Shown here one piece after another: positions 1 through 11,547 of a DNA stretch of 64,000 bases. The stretch is taken from positions 208,121,934 through 208,185,933 of the forward strand of contig CP136063.1 in NCBI GenBank assembly GCA_032622095.1. Direction: 5' to 3'. The position numbers and the translations under genes are program-made. The DNA is from Siphonodentalium dalli (lineage: Eukaryota; Mollusca; Scaphopoda; Gadilida; Siphonodentaliidae). The notes beneath the pieces were generated by a model that had not been told where the DNA came from, did no database searches, and saw only the letters and a list, made by a program, of their open reading frames with translations. Every line of letters starts with the position of its first letter. The first letter of the stretch is position 1.

Positions 1-501
1 GACCCGGCCGACCTGGAGGAGACTGCTGTTGATGTCACGCCAGCAGTACCATGTGCCAATACCGAAGCCAGTGGAAACAGGGACGCCGATGTCACCCCCG
101 ATGTTCCTGTCGCTTATTTCGGGGTGGAGATGGACATGTCGACACCTTGGACACCGGAATACCATCACAGCCAGGTGTCCTCCATCTCCACCACCACCAT
201 CACCACCACCAGCAACAACAACAGCACCAGCTCCACCCGCACCATCGAAGAAGATGATGCGAGGGCGATGCAGGCAGAAGCAATAGCACAACAAGACGAG
301 CTATTCAGGCAGTGCGGTGTGGTGCTCCCGACAACAACAACAGAAGAAACATTCAAAAGAAAGAAAAAGAAACATACAAAAAAAAATTGTCTAGATCATC
401 TTTTTTCCATTCATTGTTATGTAGTCCAGGAGATATTGGTCGACCTCTGCACCCCCCCCCCCCCCAGGACTCAACTTCACCCCACTAATTTTCTTCCTTA
501 A
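1..501 (+). CDS. 3' part of an unidentified open frame, cut by the foldback element
   Basis: A reading frame in frame 1 is open from the first base to a TAA at 499-501, so its start lies outside the window. Up to about position 420 it is much richer in GC than its surroundings. It encodes an acidic, Pro/Thr-rich segment, a Ser/Thr/Asn low-complexity run (around residues 58-78), an acidic amphipathic stretch (EEDDARAMQAEAIAQQDELF) and a lysine-rich patch (KRKKKKHTKK). I do not recognise the family. A nuclear or regulatory protein would fit the basic patch, but that is inference. From 422 the frame runs into the terminal repeat of the foldback element, so the last 26 or so codons are element sequence. 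It could be a host terminal exon or part of another transposon. Confidence 0.45.
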   Translation, partial: DPADLEETAVDVTPAVPCANTEASGNRDADVTPDVPVAYFGVEMDMSTPWTPEYHHSQVSSISTTTITTTSNNNSTSSTRTIEEDDARAMQAEAIAQQDELFRQCGVVLPTTTTEETFKRKKKKHTKKNCLDHLFSIHCYVVQEILVDLCTPPPPRTQLHPTNFLP

Positions 502-559
502 GGTCTCCTATAATTTTTTTCACTTGTTAACAAGAAAAAAAAGTGGCCGCAGAGACTCC

Positions 560-1640
560 AGACAAGATGGCGTCCATCATGGCGGCCATTTTTTTTTAAT
601 GCACAATGTCTCTTTGATCGCCGTTATAGTAAAGATGATATCAGATGCGGTCTTGTTTTCTGCTCGATTCGTTATGCTAATATACAGCCCTTACAAATTA
701 GCCAAAAATCCAACACCAGAATCCAATATGGCGGCCAAGATGGCCGCCGAAATGTGAAAATATGCTATTTTTCTGACATGTTACCACCTTTCGTTTGTCT
801 CTGTGGGAAAATGTTGGCATCTTTGCGTCATGTTATACATTTATCATATAGAGGAGTCATTTTCGACCACATGTGGACCATAATATACATTCATTGCCGG
901 ATATTTTTGTCCGATATCACGTTTTCCCAAATGCCGGTATAATAGGTCAAAGCCGAATCTACGTTAATAACGCGATGTAATGTTTCGAATCAATGAATGT
1001 TATTGCTATTATAACAACACCCATGCATATATATGTGCAGGAGATACTCGAGCTAGGATTCCTCTTATACCCGAGTTGAGGAATATTTACCCAAATCCAA
1101 GATGGCGGCCAAAATGGCCACCAGAAATAAAAAATCGCCGAAAATCGCCGATTTTAACATCAGTGAGCATTATTGTCATGAAAACTCCACACCTGCTTAC
1201 TATTGTGAGTTGGGAACACTTAGGCGAAGAACTTTCCTTGTACCATATCCAAATAAAAGTACCCCAAATCCAAAATGGCGCCCACAATGGCGGACAGATT
1301 TTGAAAAATCACCGAAATTCCCTCATATCCACATCATTGGGCATTATTGTCGAGACAACTCCATCCATGCTTACAGTTGAGTTGGAAATACTGAGGTGAA
1401 GTTATTACCTTACATCTCATGTAAGAAACTGTTTTCCAAATCGTAGATGGCGGCCAAAATGTCGACCGAAATTTGAAAACAAGTCTACATTCCTTTACTT
1501 TCTTACGATGGGCGTTATTGTTTCGCGATTTCTATCCACCATTTCATGTTGATATGGAATAGTGACATGAAGTATTCATTAGGGTTTGGCAATTGATACT
1601 CACAGCCAAGATCGTTGCTAAATTGGCGGCTACAAATTGA
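560..1640 (+). repeat. left-arm array of about 170 bp modules with YY1-like GATGGCGGC motifs
   Basis: Motifs resembling AAGATGGCGGCC, often followed within about 10 bases by a second ATGGC copy, occur near 564, 727, 1100, 1273, 1446 and 1605. Spacing is 160-175 bp, with one double step between 727 and 1100. Sequence between motifs is partly shared: the blocks at 1155-1270 and 1330-1400 both hold a GCATTATTGTC-type phrase and a phrase like GAGTTGGAAATACT. The array therefore arose by repeated duplication of one module. AAGATGGCGGC is the consensus of the YY1 zinc-finger protein; binding is not shown. Confidence 0.7.
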
Positions 1641-4229
1641 AAAGAAATCGATATTTTCACATCTTAATTTCAACTTTTTGTCATAATATCGGTATGTATG
1701 GACGAAACTGTACATACACCATCTACCAGTTCAACTTGAAGGTATCAAAACGCATAACATAGCTCGTATCCTTCTGGAAAGATGAAAACCACAATTAATA
1801 TCGCGATGTGGCATTTGGAAATCCATTCTCCACTTTGCGCTGATAATGGCCGTAAGCGTAGGTGCGCCGAATAGTTATATCAGAACAATTACATGATAAC
1901 ATATTCTGATTTGCCACGTCACGTCCATAATTATATGGACCAGCTTCCATTTCTTTTTCTGATAAATCTAGGTAGCTCACACCGACAAAGTATTCACCAC
2001 TTCCTGGGAGTAGGGTCCCTCTAATCATAACGTTTCAAACAATTCATTTTCCGGTGTCTAGCTTACGATTTTAAATATTTGCTCAATATGATATGTGTGC
2101 GTCATCTTGAACTATGAAGGCATATGACCGATGACTATACAAGCTTACAGAAGGTCATCTCTATGTATGTGTCTCATACCCCATGGGGATAACGACATGT
2201 ACACCTGGCGAACCAGTTAGCTAGTCACTTCTCAATAGATGGTTCGTCAACTCACAAACTCAGCGAACGTATTGGCATATATATATGTGGACAACTTCGA
2301 CAGTGTTTCGAAGGATGCTAGCTGTCTCATTCCCTTGGGCAGATGTCTATCTGCTAAGGAGAAGACCATAGTGTACAGACTACCACACTTCTTGACCATG
2401 ATCCGAAGCAACCTGTGTGACGCCCCGCATTTGTCTCGTCGAATATCTCCCAGCAGAGAGGAACAATGCTCGCGGTGCTAGTTTATGGACATGATCCATG
2501 ATAGTAGGAATGAAATGGGCCACGGTATACACCACCCCTACACCTGGTGCATGTTTAAGATATAGAATGTCATGCGTGTCGGTTTTATTTGGTGTGGTAA
2601 GATTGTATTTCCACATCCGTTTCGAAGCCTTTCTGATTCAACTACGTACATTTTTGTCTGGATAATACTATGCTAGCCTCCCTCAAAACAGTCGGATGGA
2701 CTGAAGGATAATGTCTTTATAGCATGAATGTATGCGTTTTTTGTTATCCTCTCTCAGGGTTCGTGTTAGTATGTTGGCGGTATTATTCAAGAAAATGTCA
2801 GGAACTGTGGTGCATTTATTTCACTATGTATTTAAAGAATAATTTACAGTCTCGATGACAATGGCTGTGGACGTTGGGAAACGCGACCTTTATGGTCATA
2901 TAGCTTTATATATAACTTTAGAATATAGCAGTTAATGTCTCATGCAGGAAAATGTTCGCAATGGTGATGTTACCAATAAATCAATTGGTGTACCAACGTT
3001 TGTTGAACTGAATGCAAGAGCATTTGTACTTTCTTGAACCATACCACGCAGCGTGAGTATGACATATCAAACTATCAAAGGTATCGCCTTTAAGACTATA
3101 CTCCAGTCTTGGTGGGGCTTATACAGCAGTAGCCAACGGCACACGCCTGGTCCAGCTGTTTAAGAACGGCTTCCAAACGGATGGAAACATACAATCTTAG
3201 CATACAAGGAAAGCAAAGCCACACATGAGATCCTGTCTGAATCTAAAACATAACAAAATAAGGGGCGGTGCAGTCATGGTCCAATTTCATTTCCACTATC
3301 ATGACACATACCCACAAACTAGCACCGTGTGTATTGTTAGCATCTGCTTGGATATGTTCGGTGAGACGATTGCTGGACGCCAACAAGCTTGTTCTTATTA
3401 TCATGCTCAAGGAGTTTGGCTATATTATGCATTATGGTCTTCTACGCCTTAGCAGAAATGCATCCGTCAAATGTCGGGCTTTCAACATTCGAAGCCATAT
3501 TCAAAAGTTGTCCGGGTATGTCAGTGCATTAGATGAGTATGCGAATTGATGAACCATATATTGGGAAGTGGCTGTTTGGGAAGATCACCAGGTGTACACG
3601 TTGTTATCCCATTGGGCCACCAAAGCTGACAATACGCAGATAGCTAGGTCCTTCTGAAAGCTAGTATACGCATAGACCGAATACCATTCTAGTGAATCGC
3701 ACAAGATGACGCCTATAGTAGCATCTGAATTATACCATAAGCTATACCACGAATGAAGCTCGCTAAGAATTCCAAGCTTTCGAAACAAACACGTGAGCTG
3801 GACACCGGCATATGTATTGTTTGAAACATTCCGATTAGTGGCACCCTTCTACAAAGAAGTGTAGTAAACTGTTGTTGTGAGTGAGATATATTAATCTGAC
3901 GAAGAGACGGAAACGGGTCTAGATAATGCTGAATGTGACAATTCAGAATAAGCTCAGGTACTGTTGTTTTGATTCTTGGAAGTCATAATATGACTATTCG
4001 GCGCACCTATATACGGTTACGGCCAGTATGAGCCCTTAGTGGAGAATGGATTTTGAAATGCCACATCGCGATTGTGGGTTTTCATCATTCCAAAAGGCTA
4101 CGACTTACATTGGAACTAATATATGGCTTATATTATGTACCGTTTCGTCTATACAAATCGATATTATGACAAAAAGTTGAAATTAGTATGTGATAATATC
4201 GGCTTCTTTTCAATTTCTGGCCACCAGTT

Positions 4230-5280
4230 TGGCCGCCATATTGACTGTGAGTATCACTTGCCAAACCCTAATGAATAATTCATACATATCAACATGTAAT
4301 GGTGGGTAGAAATCGCGAAACAATAACGCCCATCCTAAGAAAGTAAAGGAATGTAGGCGTATTTTCAAATTTCGGTCGCCATTTTGGCCGCCATCTTCGA
4401 TTTGGAAAACAATTTCTTGCTTGAGATGTAAGGTAATTACTTCACCTCAGTATTTCCAACTCAACTATACGCATGGATGGAGCTGTCTCGATAATAATGC
4501 CTAATGATGTGAATATGAGGAAATTTCGGTAATTTTTCAAAATCTGTCCGCCATTGTGGGCGCCATTTTGGATTTGGGGTATTTTTATTTGGGTATGATA
4601 CAAGGAAAGTTCTTCGCCTAGGTGTTCCCAACTCACAATAGTAAGTAGGTGTGGAGTTTTCATGACAATAATGCTCACTGATGTTAAAATCGGCGATTTT
4701 CGGCGATTTTTTATTTCTGGTGGCCATTTTGGCCGCCATCTTGGATTTGGGTAAATATTCCTCAACTCGGGTATAAGAGGAATCATAGCTCGAGTATCTC
4801 CTGCACATATATATGCATGGGTGTTGTTATAATAGCAATAACATTCATTGATTCGAAACATTACATCGCGTTATTAACGTAGATTCGGCTTTGACCTATT
4901 ATACCGGCATTTGGGAAAACGTGATATCGGACAAAAATATCCCGCAATAAATGTATATTATGGTCCCCATGTGGTCGAAAATGACTCCTCTATATGATAA
5001 ATGTATAACATGACGCAAAGATGCCAACATTTTCCCACAGAGACAAACGAAAGGTGGTAACATGTCAGAAAAATAGCATATTTTCACATTTCGGCGGCCA
5101 TCTTGGCCGCCATATTGGATTCTGGTGTCGGATTTTTGGCTAATTTGTAAGAGTTGTATATTAGCATAACGAATCGAGCAGAAAACGAGACCGCATGTGA
5201 TATCATCTTTACTATAACGGCGATCAAAGAGACATGGTGCATTTAAAAAAAATGGCCGCCATGATGGACGCCATCTTGTC
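4230..5280 (-). repeat. right-arm mirror copy of the GATGGCGGC module array
   Basis: This is the reverse-complement copy of the left-arm array. GCCGCCAT-type motifs stand near 4240, 4385, 4560, 4730, 5105 and 5250-5275. Each matches its left-arm partner with few differences, so the arms have stayed similar since they formed. Confidence 0.7.
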
Positions 5281-5413
5281 TGGAGTCTCTGCGGCCACTT
5301 TTTTTTCTTGTTAACAAGTGAAAAAAATTATAGGAGACCTTAAGGAAGAAAATTAGTGGGGTGAAGTTGAGTCCTGGGGGGGGTGCAGAGGTCGACCAAT
5401 ATCTCCTGGACTA

Positions 5414-6599
5414 ATGTATTTCATTATTCATAACTCATCATATCACTCCCAAGTGGGTTGTAGGAGAGGGGTTCCACCCCTTTCAAATCCTCCCTGGGCC
5501 CAGTCCCAAAATCCCAATAAAGAAAAAGATCACCATCATAAGCAATAGTTAGCGACCGTCGTTGTGTCATCGACATCGAGTTATTACAATTGGTTTAGCG
5601 GATTTGTGTGATTATAATTATATCGAATTTTAGTTTCATGTTTGCGATAGTCGTTGGTGGGTGTGACCATGTAAAATACATGGATTTTACATACAGAAAT
5701 TACATACATGTGTGTATCCACCCTTACTCGTAATAGTCAATTCAAAACAATTAGACACGATTATTATTCTTGAACATGTACTATTGATTACTATTGATTA
5801 CCACTTGTGTAGGATAGTACTCAAACATAGTAGTAATATAATATAACTTTAATTTGGTAGTGATGTTACACCCCATCCCCATCAGTAATTCGAGCCTTAT
5901 AATGAACACAATGGAATAATTATGTGAAGTCCACATGCACAAGTGGTGCACTGCTGATAAAACGTGGTGCATACATTATAAAGAACTACTAATGCATCTC
6001 CACACAACAATGTTTTCATCATATAATTTAATTCCTACACTCCATTGTCCGGTGTACTCGTAATATCTCGGTGAGAATGTGAATACATATTTGTGATACT
6101 GCAGTCATACATGTACATCAATCTCCATGGTAAGATATCAAGTTTCCACATTTTACTTTAACTGCGACTGTGACATTGTATGGTTGTGATAACAGGCAAA
6201 TCCGAGAACTTTCACAAATCGTGGATGCCATACATTTCTATAGCTCAGTGCCAGAGATGTCGTCTGAATCCTGGCAACAAATTATATGGATCACTTGTGC
6301 TGTGGAGTGCGGCACGACTTTGTGCCCAATTGACCACAAACTCATATTCTGTTAGATATAAGACATCCACTTTCGAAAGCACGACACACTGCATATCAGA
6401 TAGGTTGCGCTAACGCGAAACAATTCGGGTCCTTCCCAAAAACGCCACATTTGAAATGTTTTCAACGTGGAAACTGAATACCGGATCGAGAATGAATATA
6501 AGAAAGACAATGACGAACATATGAAACACGTTGAGTTTAGGGACGCCTCGTACACATCTATGTAGGGTTCTGTTTTCACGCATATCAGGGAATTCCGAT
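5414..6599. other. 3' flank of the PDE10A-like gene; no gene seen
   Basis: No coding exon is recognisable. An AATAAA hexamer on the plus strand at 5516-5521 could be the polyadenylation signal of the frame interrupted at 422. On the minus strand, downstream of the PDE10A stop at 6600, an ATTAAA-type signal lies near 6027. It would give a 3' untranslated region of about 570 nt. Neither signal is proven. Confidence 0.3.
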
Positions 6600-6915
6600 T
6601 TAAGATTCTTCTACAGTCACTCGGGGAAGAACTGTATCCGCTCCGGTGTCACTGTTACGCTTCTTCATGTTTACGACCAAATCTTCGTCAGTCGAAAGAG
6701 ACAGTTTACGTGGAACTTGTAGTGTGGCCCCATAGTCGCTCTCACTGTGCATTGATGCTGTTGACGACAGTAGTTTGTCATCGGTTAACTTATCACCGTC
6801 ACGTGACTTATGCCCATCACGTGTCTTCTCTGGTGGGGAATCTTCTTCAAACTGATGCCCGTCGTCCGCCGATTTTTCTCTGTCGGCTAACTCTTTCCAT
6901 TTTCTCATATTCTGA
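6600..6915 (-). CDS. PDE10A: PDE10A terminal exon: last helix and hydrophilic tail
   Basis: 316 nt including the stop; acceptor AATTTCAG. The splice restores Leu, then [20 protein letters not shown] matches the C-terminal N...W..L helix of phosphodiesterases. About 85 further residues are Lys/Asp/Ser-rich, include likely phosphoacceptor clusters ([12 protein letters not shown]) and end VTVEES. This tail is longer than that of vertebrate PDE10A. A Helitron-like terminus lies 18 nt before the acceptor. Confidence 0.92.
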
Positions 6916-9900
6916 CTGAAATTATATAAAATACTAGCAGGGTTATCCGGCGTTGCCCAGGTTAAAGTGATGTGAAACCCTCTGCATGCTGTGGACAGGG
7001 ATGTGGCTATAGGGTCTCCGCTGGGGGTGTCCACCTTGGGAATTTCCAACTTTACCCCCCCCCCCCCCCTTGAGTCGAAATCGCACCAACACAACTTTTT
7101 GCATAATTCCATTTGCTCCCCCCCCCTTGTACCTCATGCTCAGGCCTAATTTCCTATATATTCATAAGCCATGCTTCTATTTTCCCAGTATGAGAACATT
7201 AAGATATTTTAACCTGACAATTGCCCCAAACAAAAACAACTAGTGATCAAATTCCAGACAAATGCACACAGCTGCCGACAACAGACCAGGAAACACCGGA
7301 CCGACCATGGTTGTTTGGCCCGGTGTGAGAAAATTTTGAAAACTATATACAAGAAAATCGCAAAATTCTTCAACTGATGACCATTTATGTCTACAAGTTT
7401 GACCAAATGTAGTAAAATATTGTTTTGGTAAACTAATTAGCAGTTTTGTATTGGCCATGTGGATGGGACAATGACACACCGGGCCGACCATGGTTCGGCC
7501 CGGTGTGCGAACATTTTGAAATCTGAACAAGAAAATCGCAAAATCCTAACATCTAGACTAGCCTCAAGCCTTCCTACTGTTGGGAATTTCAAACCCTATA
7601 CCCCCACTTAGGTTGGAAAATTTCCAACTGATGACAATTCCAATGACAATGTTGACCAATTGTATGACAATATTGTTTTCTTAAATTAACTAGAAGTTTT
7701 TGACTGGCCACGGGGGAGGGACCAGGACACAAGCTTTCCAAGTGTTGGAAATTTCCAACCTGTCACCCCCCCTAAGGTTGGAAAATTTCCAACTGATGTC
7801 CATTTCTGTCAAAAATTTTGACCAAAAATAGGAACATATGCAAATATTGGTCGAAAAACAATAAATTCCCCCCAATAAATTGTGTTATAATCAAACTACA
7901 AGAACATGTTCAACCTATTGTTGGTGTGAAATTTCGTTGTGTCGAGGTATGAAATTTCCAACTATTGAAAATATAGCTCTCTGCTGGGGGTGAGACACCC
8001 CCCTACACCCCCCCCCCTCTAGCCACATCCCTGTCTGTGGACATTTGTTGGGAATAGAGAATACTCTTGCTCAAAGTGTTACACGCATTCTCATAACTTG
8101 TATATTCAAATATCATCACAAAACATGATTCTAACACAGTCATGGAATATAAGTAGTGGTTCATCTTGTCGATTGTCATTTTGTTTATCGCGATTAATCC
8201 GTTTCACCAATAACGAAGTATTTATTTATTTACAACTGCGTATACTTCAGACGTTATAATATGATACATTAACATCATAAACACATTAGTTCGCAAATAT
8301 AAAAGACGACAATTGGGTTTTACATATAGATATGAATCAATCAATCTAGTGGTTTGGACTAAGATCTTGAGGACACCTGGCTATCATATCTCTAAAAAAT
8401 CCACGGTATCGGGCAGATATACCCTTATGAGATGTCAGTATTGGAGGAACCCGAAAACTCATGTGCTACTGACTGCGCTTTCTTTTATATCAGAAGAAAA
8501 TATATTTGACTGCACACTGTGACCACTATTTTTGAACAAGCCTTCGATACATTTCCATACCTCTTGATAAATTGTAACTTTTTTTGTGGAAACTGAATTG
8601 AATGGAAGACTCAATTGTGTTATAATATACTAGCAGGGTTACCCGGCGTTGCCCAGGTTAATGTATGCTGTGGATATTTGTTGGGAACAGAGAATGCTCT
8701 TGCTTAAAGTGTTATACGTTTTCTCATAAATTGTATATTCAAATAGCATCACAAAACATGATTATTACAGTCATGGAATATAAGTGGTGGCTCACCTTGT
8801 CAATTGTCATTCTGTTTATCGCGATTAATTCGTTCCACCAGCAATGAAGTATTTATTTATTTACAACTGCGTATACATTAAAGTGTTATACGTTTTCTCA
8901 TAAATTGTATATTCAAATAGCATCACAAAACATGATTATTACAGTGATGGAATATAAGTGGTGGCTCACCTTGTCAATTGTCATTCTGTTTATCGCGATT
9001 AATTCGTTCCACCAATAATGAAGTATTTATTTATTTACAACTGCGTATACATTAGACGTTATAATATGATACATGAACATCATAAACACATTAGTTCGAT
9101 AAAAGATGATAATTGGGTTTTACATATTGAGATGTATCAATCAATCTAGTGGGTTGGACTAATATCTCGAGGACACCTGGCTATCATATCTCCATGAAGA
9201 TACAGATGTTTCAAAGAAATTTCCAGGTGCTCCTCTGTTCATGGTGCTATATATTGGCTAAATATTCTTAGTTTAAACGAAATGTTGCTGCACACATATA
9301 TCAGCTACATGTGCCAGGCACAGAGCGAGATTTTGAGTTGTTTATGTCAGTCGATGAGTCTGTTCTAAAACCCTTGTCAGATGTCAGTATTGGTAGGATC
9401 CTGAAAAGTCTTGTGCTACTAACTGCATTTTCTTGTATAACAGAAGAAACTATATTTGACTGCACACTGTGACCACTATTTTTGAACAGGCCTTCCATAT
9501 CTCTTGACAAATTGTAACTTTGTGTGGAAACTGTATTGAATGGAACAGACTAAATTTTGTTATTATATATATGCAATCCTCTGACGGTTCGAGGTCTCTC
9601 AGTTTGCACGAATATATGTATCTCTTCAATAGAATGATAAATATACGTTTAATGCTTCTTCTAGTTATCTTGCTAGCTCATTGTGTGAATGCCTTGATTG
9701 CCATTCCCATATAAATATGACTGTTAAGAAGATATAATTGTTCAAGTGACTTATGTGGGTCACCATATGTCGGGATTGTGAAATGTGAACGCCCAACTAC
9801 TTAAAATGATATGGAGATGGCCTGGTGACTGTATATAACTTATATGTGGATATCGGCGAATAGCAATCTTATCAACAAAAACGTGTATGAATTTGGTAGA

Positions 9901-11509
9901 ATTTGGTTTATTAAATCAATTGTTGATGCAACGCTGACTCGACCAACGCCATATTGCGAAGGTGATTATGTATTCGTTTGGTGGAAATCAGCGACAAAAC
10001 TATTTCACCATATTTTTTTAATTTCCCCTCCCACCAACAGCGTCATTTTAGAAAATTTTAACCCGCACCATTATCTTCCTTGTAAAAAGTTACCCCTCTT
10101 AGAACGCATTGGTGCCATCTCGATTGTACCGCGTAAAGTTATATATAGGACGCACACAGACAGACAAAAAGACAGACAGACAGCACGATTTTATTTCTTG
10201 TATCATTTGAGAAGAACGTGTCTGAATTAGATGGTAATTGGTACTAAAAATATTTTGTATCAGTTTTGGTGACCCTCCCGTCCCTATTTCGGACTCAATG
10301 TAACACACTAAGACTCATTAGAGATTAGAGATGCATATATATGAAATTAGTGAAAATTGGCGAGTACACAAATTCGTATCAAATTTAAGGTCCCCATATC
10401 TCTCACCCATAGGGCACCAATTTGGTGTATCTAAACCACACGATAAGATTCCGCGTGTCACCGAGAAGAATATGTATCAATCTGGTGGAAATCGGTACTA
10501 AACATATAGATATAATTTTTTTGTGTCCCTATCATCTCTATACACCACTGACTCGAATGGCCCCACTTGTGACATCCTTAAACACACGATTACACTCCTG
10601 ATATCATGGATATGATTGTTTATAAGTTTGGTGATAATCGGCGACTAAACAATTTTTTTATCAAACTTGGTGCCAATCTCTCCCATCTCCATCTCTCACC
10701 CAAACAGCATCACTATGGCGTCTTTAAATCACGATTATATTCCTCGTATCATGGATAAGAACGTGTATCAATTTGGTGGAAATTGGCGCTAAAAAAATTG
10801 TGCATCAATTTTGGCGCCCCTGTCCCTTTCAATGCAACCCTGACTCGAACGAGGCCATATTTGACAGATAAAAGCCACATCATTAGACTCCTCATACCAT
10901 GGGGATGATTTTGTATAAGTGTGGTGGCAATCGGCGACTTATTATCAAATTTAGTGACCACCCCTCCCAATCTCTCATCTAAAAACAACAATTTGGCGTT
11001 GTTAAATTGCACAATTAGATTCCTTGTGTCATGAAGAAGAATATATATCAATTTGGTGGAAATCGGCGCTAAATTTAGTTTTATCAATTTTGGAGCCCCT
11101 CTCCCCTTCCGTTCATCCCTGACTCAAACGACGCCACTTTTGACATATTTAAACCACACCGTTGGATTCTTCATATCATGGGGATGATTATATGTAAGTT
11201 TCGTGGCAATCGGCGACAGAACAAAAATATCTCCCCCCCCCCTTCCGGGCACCCCTGACGCGAACGGCGCGACTTTTGCCATATTTAAACCACGCCATTA
11301 TATTCCTCATATTATGGGGATGATTATATATAAGTTTGGTGGCAATCGGCGACAAATATTTTTTCTGCCCCTCCCCATTTTCTGCCCCTGACAACAACGG
11401 CGTCACTTTAAAAAATTCTAACCCCGACCATTATCTTTCTCGTACAAAGCTACTCATAGTAGACCCCTTTTGCATCATCTAGATGGTCCCCTGTGAATTT
11501 CTATAGAAC

Positions 11510-11547
<38 letters not shown>

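Larger units (their letters stand above)
422..5413. mobile_element. 5 kb foldback (near-palindromic) transposable element
   Basis: The first bases (TAGTCCAGGAGAT, 422-434) are the exact reverse complement of the last (5401-5413), and similarity continues inward for more than 2 kb on each side. Outer parts (422-1500 against 4330-5413) are nearly identical, including a poly-C run, a TTGTTAACAAG palindrome at 526-536 and a block around 880-950. Inner parts (1800-2650 against 3180-4140) are still recognisable but more diverged. About 0.5 kb in the middle has no clear partner. TA stands at both outer edges and could be the target duplication, as in Tc1/mariner-type insertions, though it is also part of the palindrome. 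I see no intact transposase frame, so this is a non-autonomous foldback element. Confidence 0.85.

Noticed and set aside
980-1399. 139-codon frame in the foldback arm, with a near-identical one at 4442-4861
   Set aside because: It is duplicated only because the arms are inverted copies, and it runs across the GATGGCGGC modules with repeated peptide phrases that follow the DNA repeat. No transposase motif.
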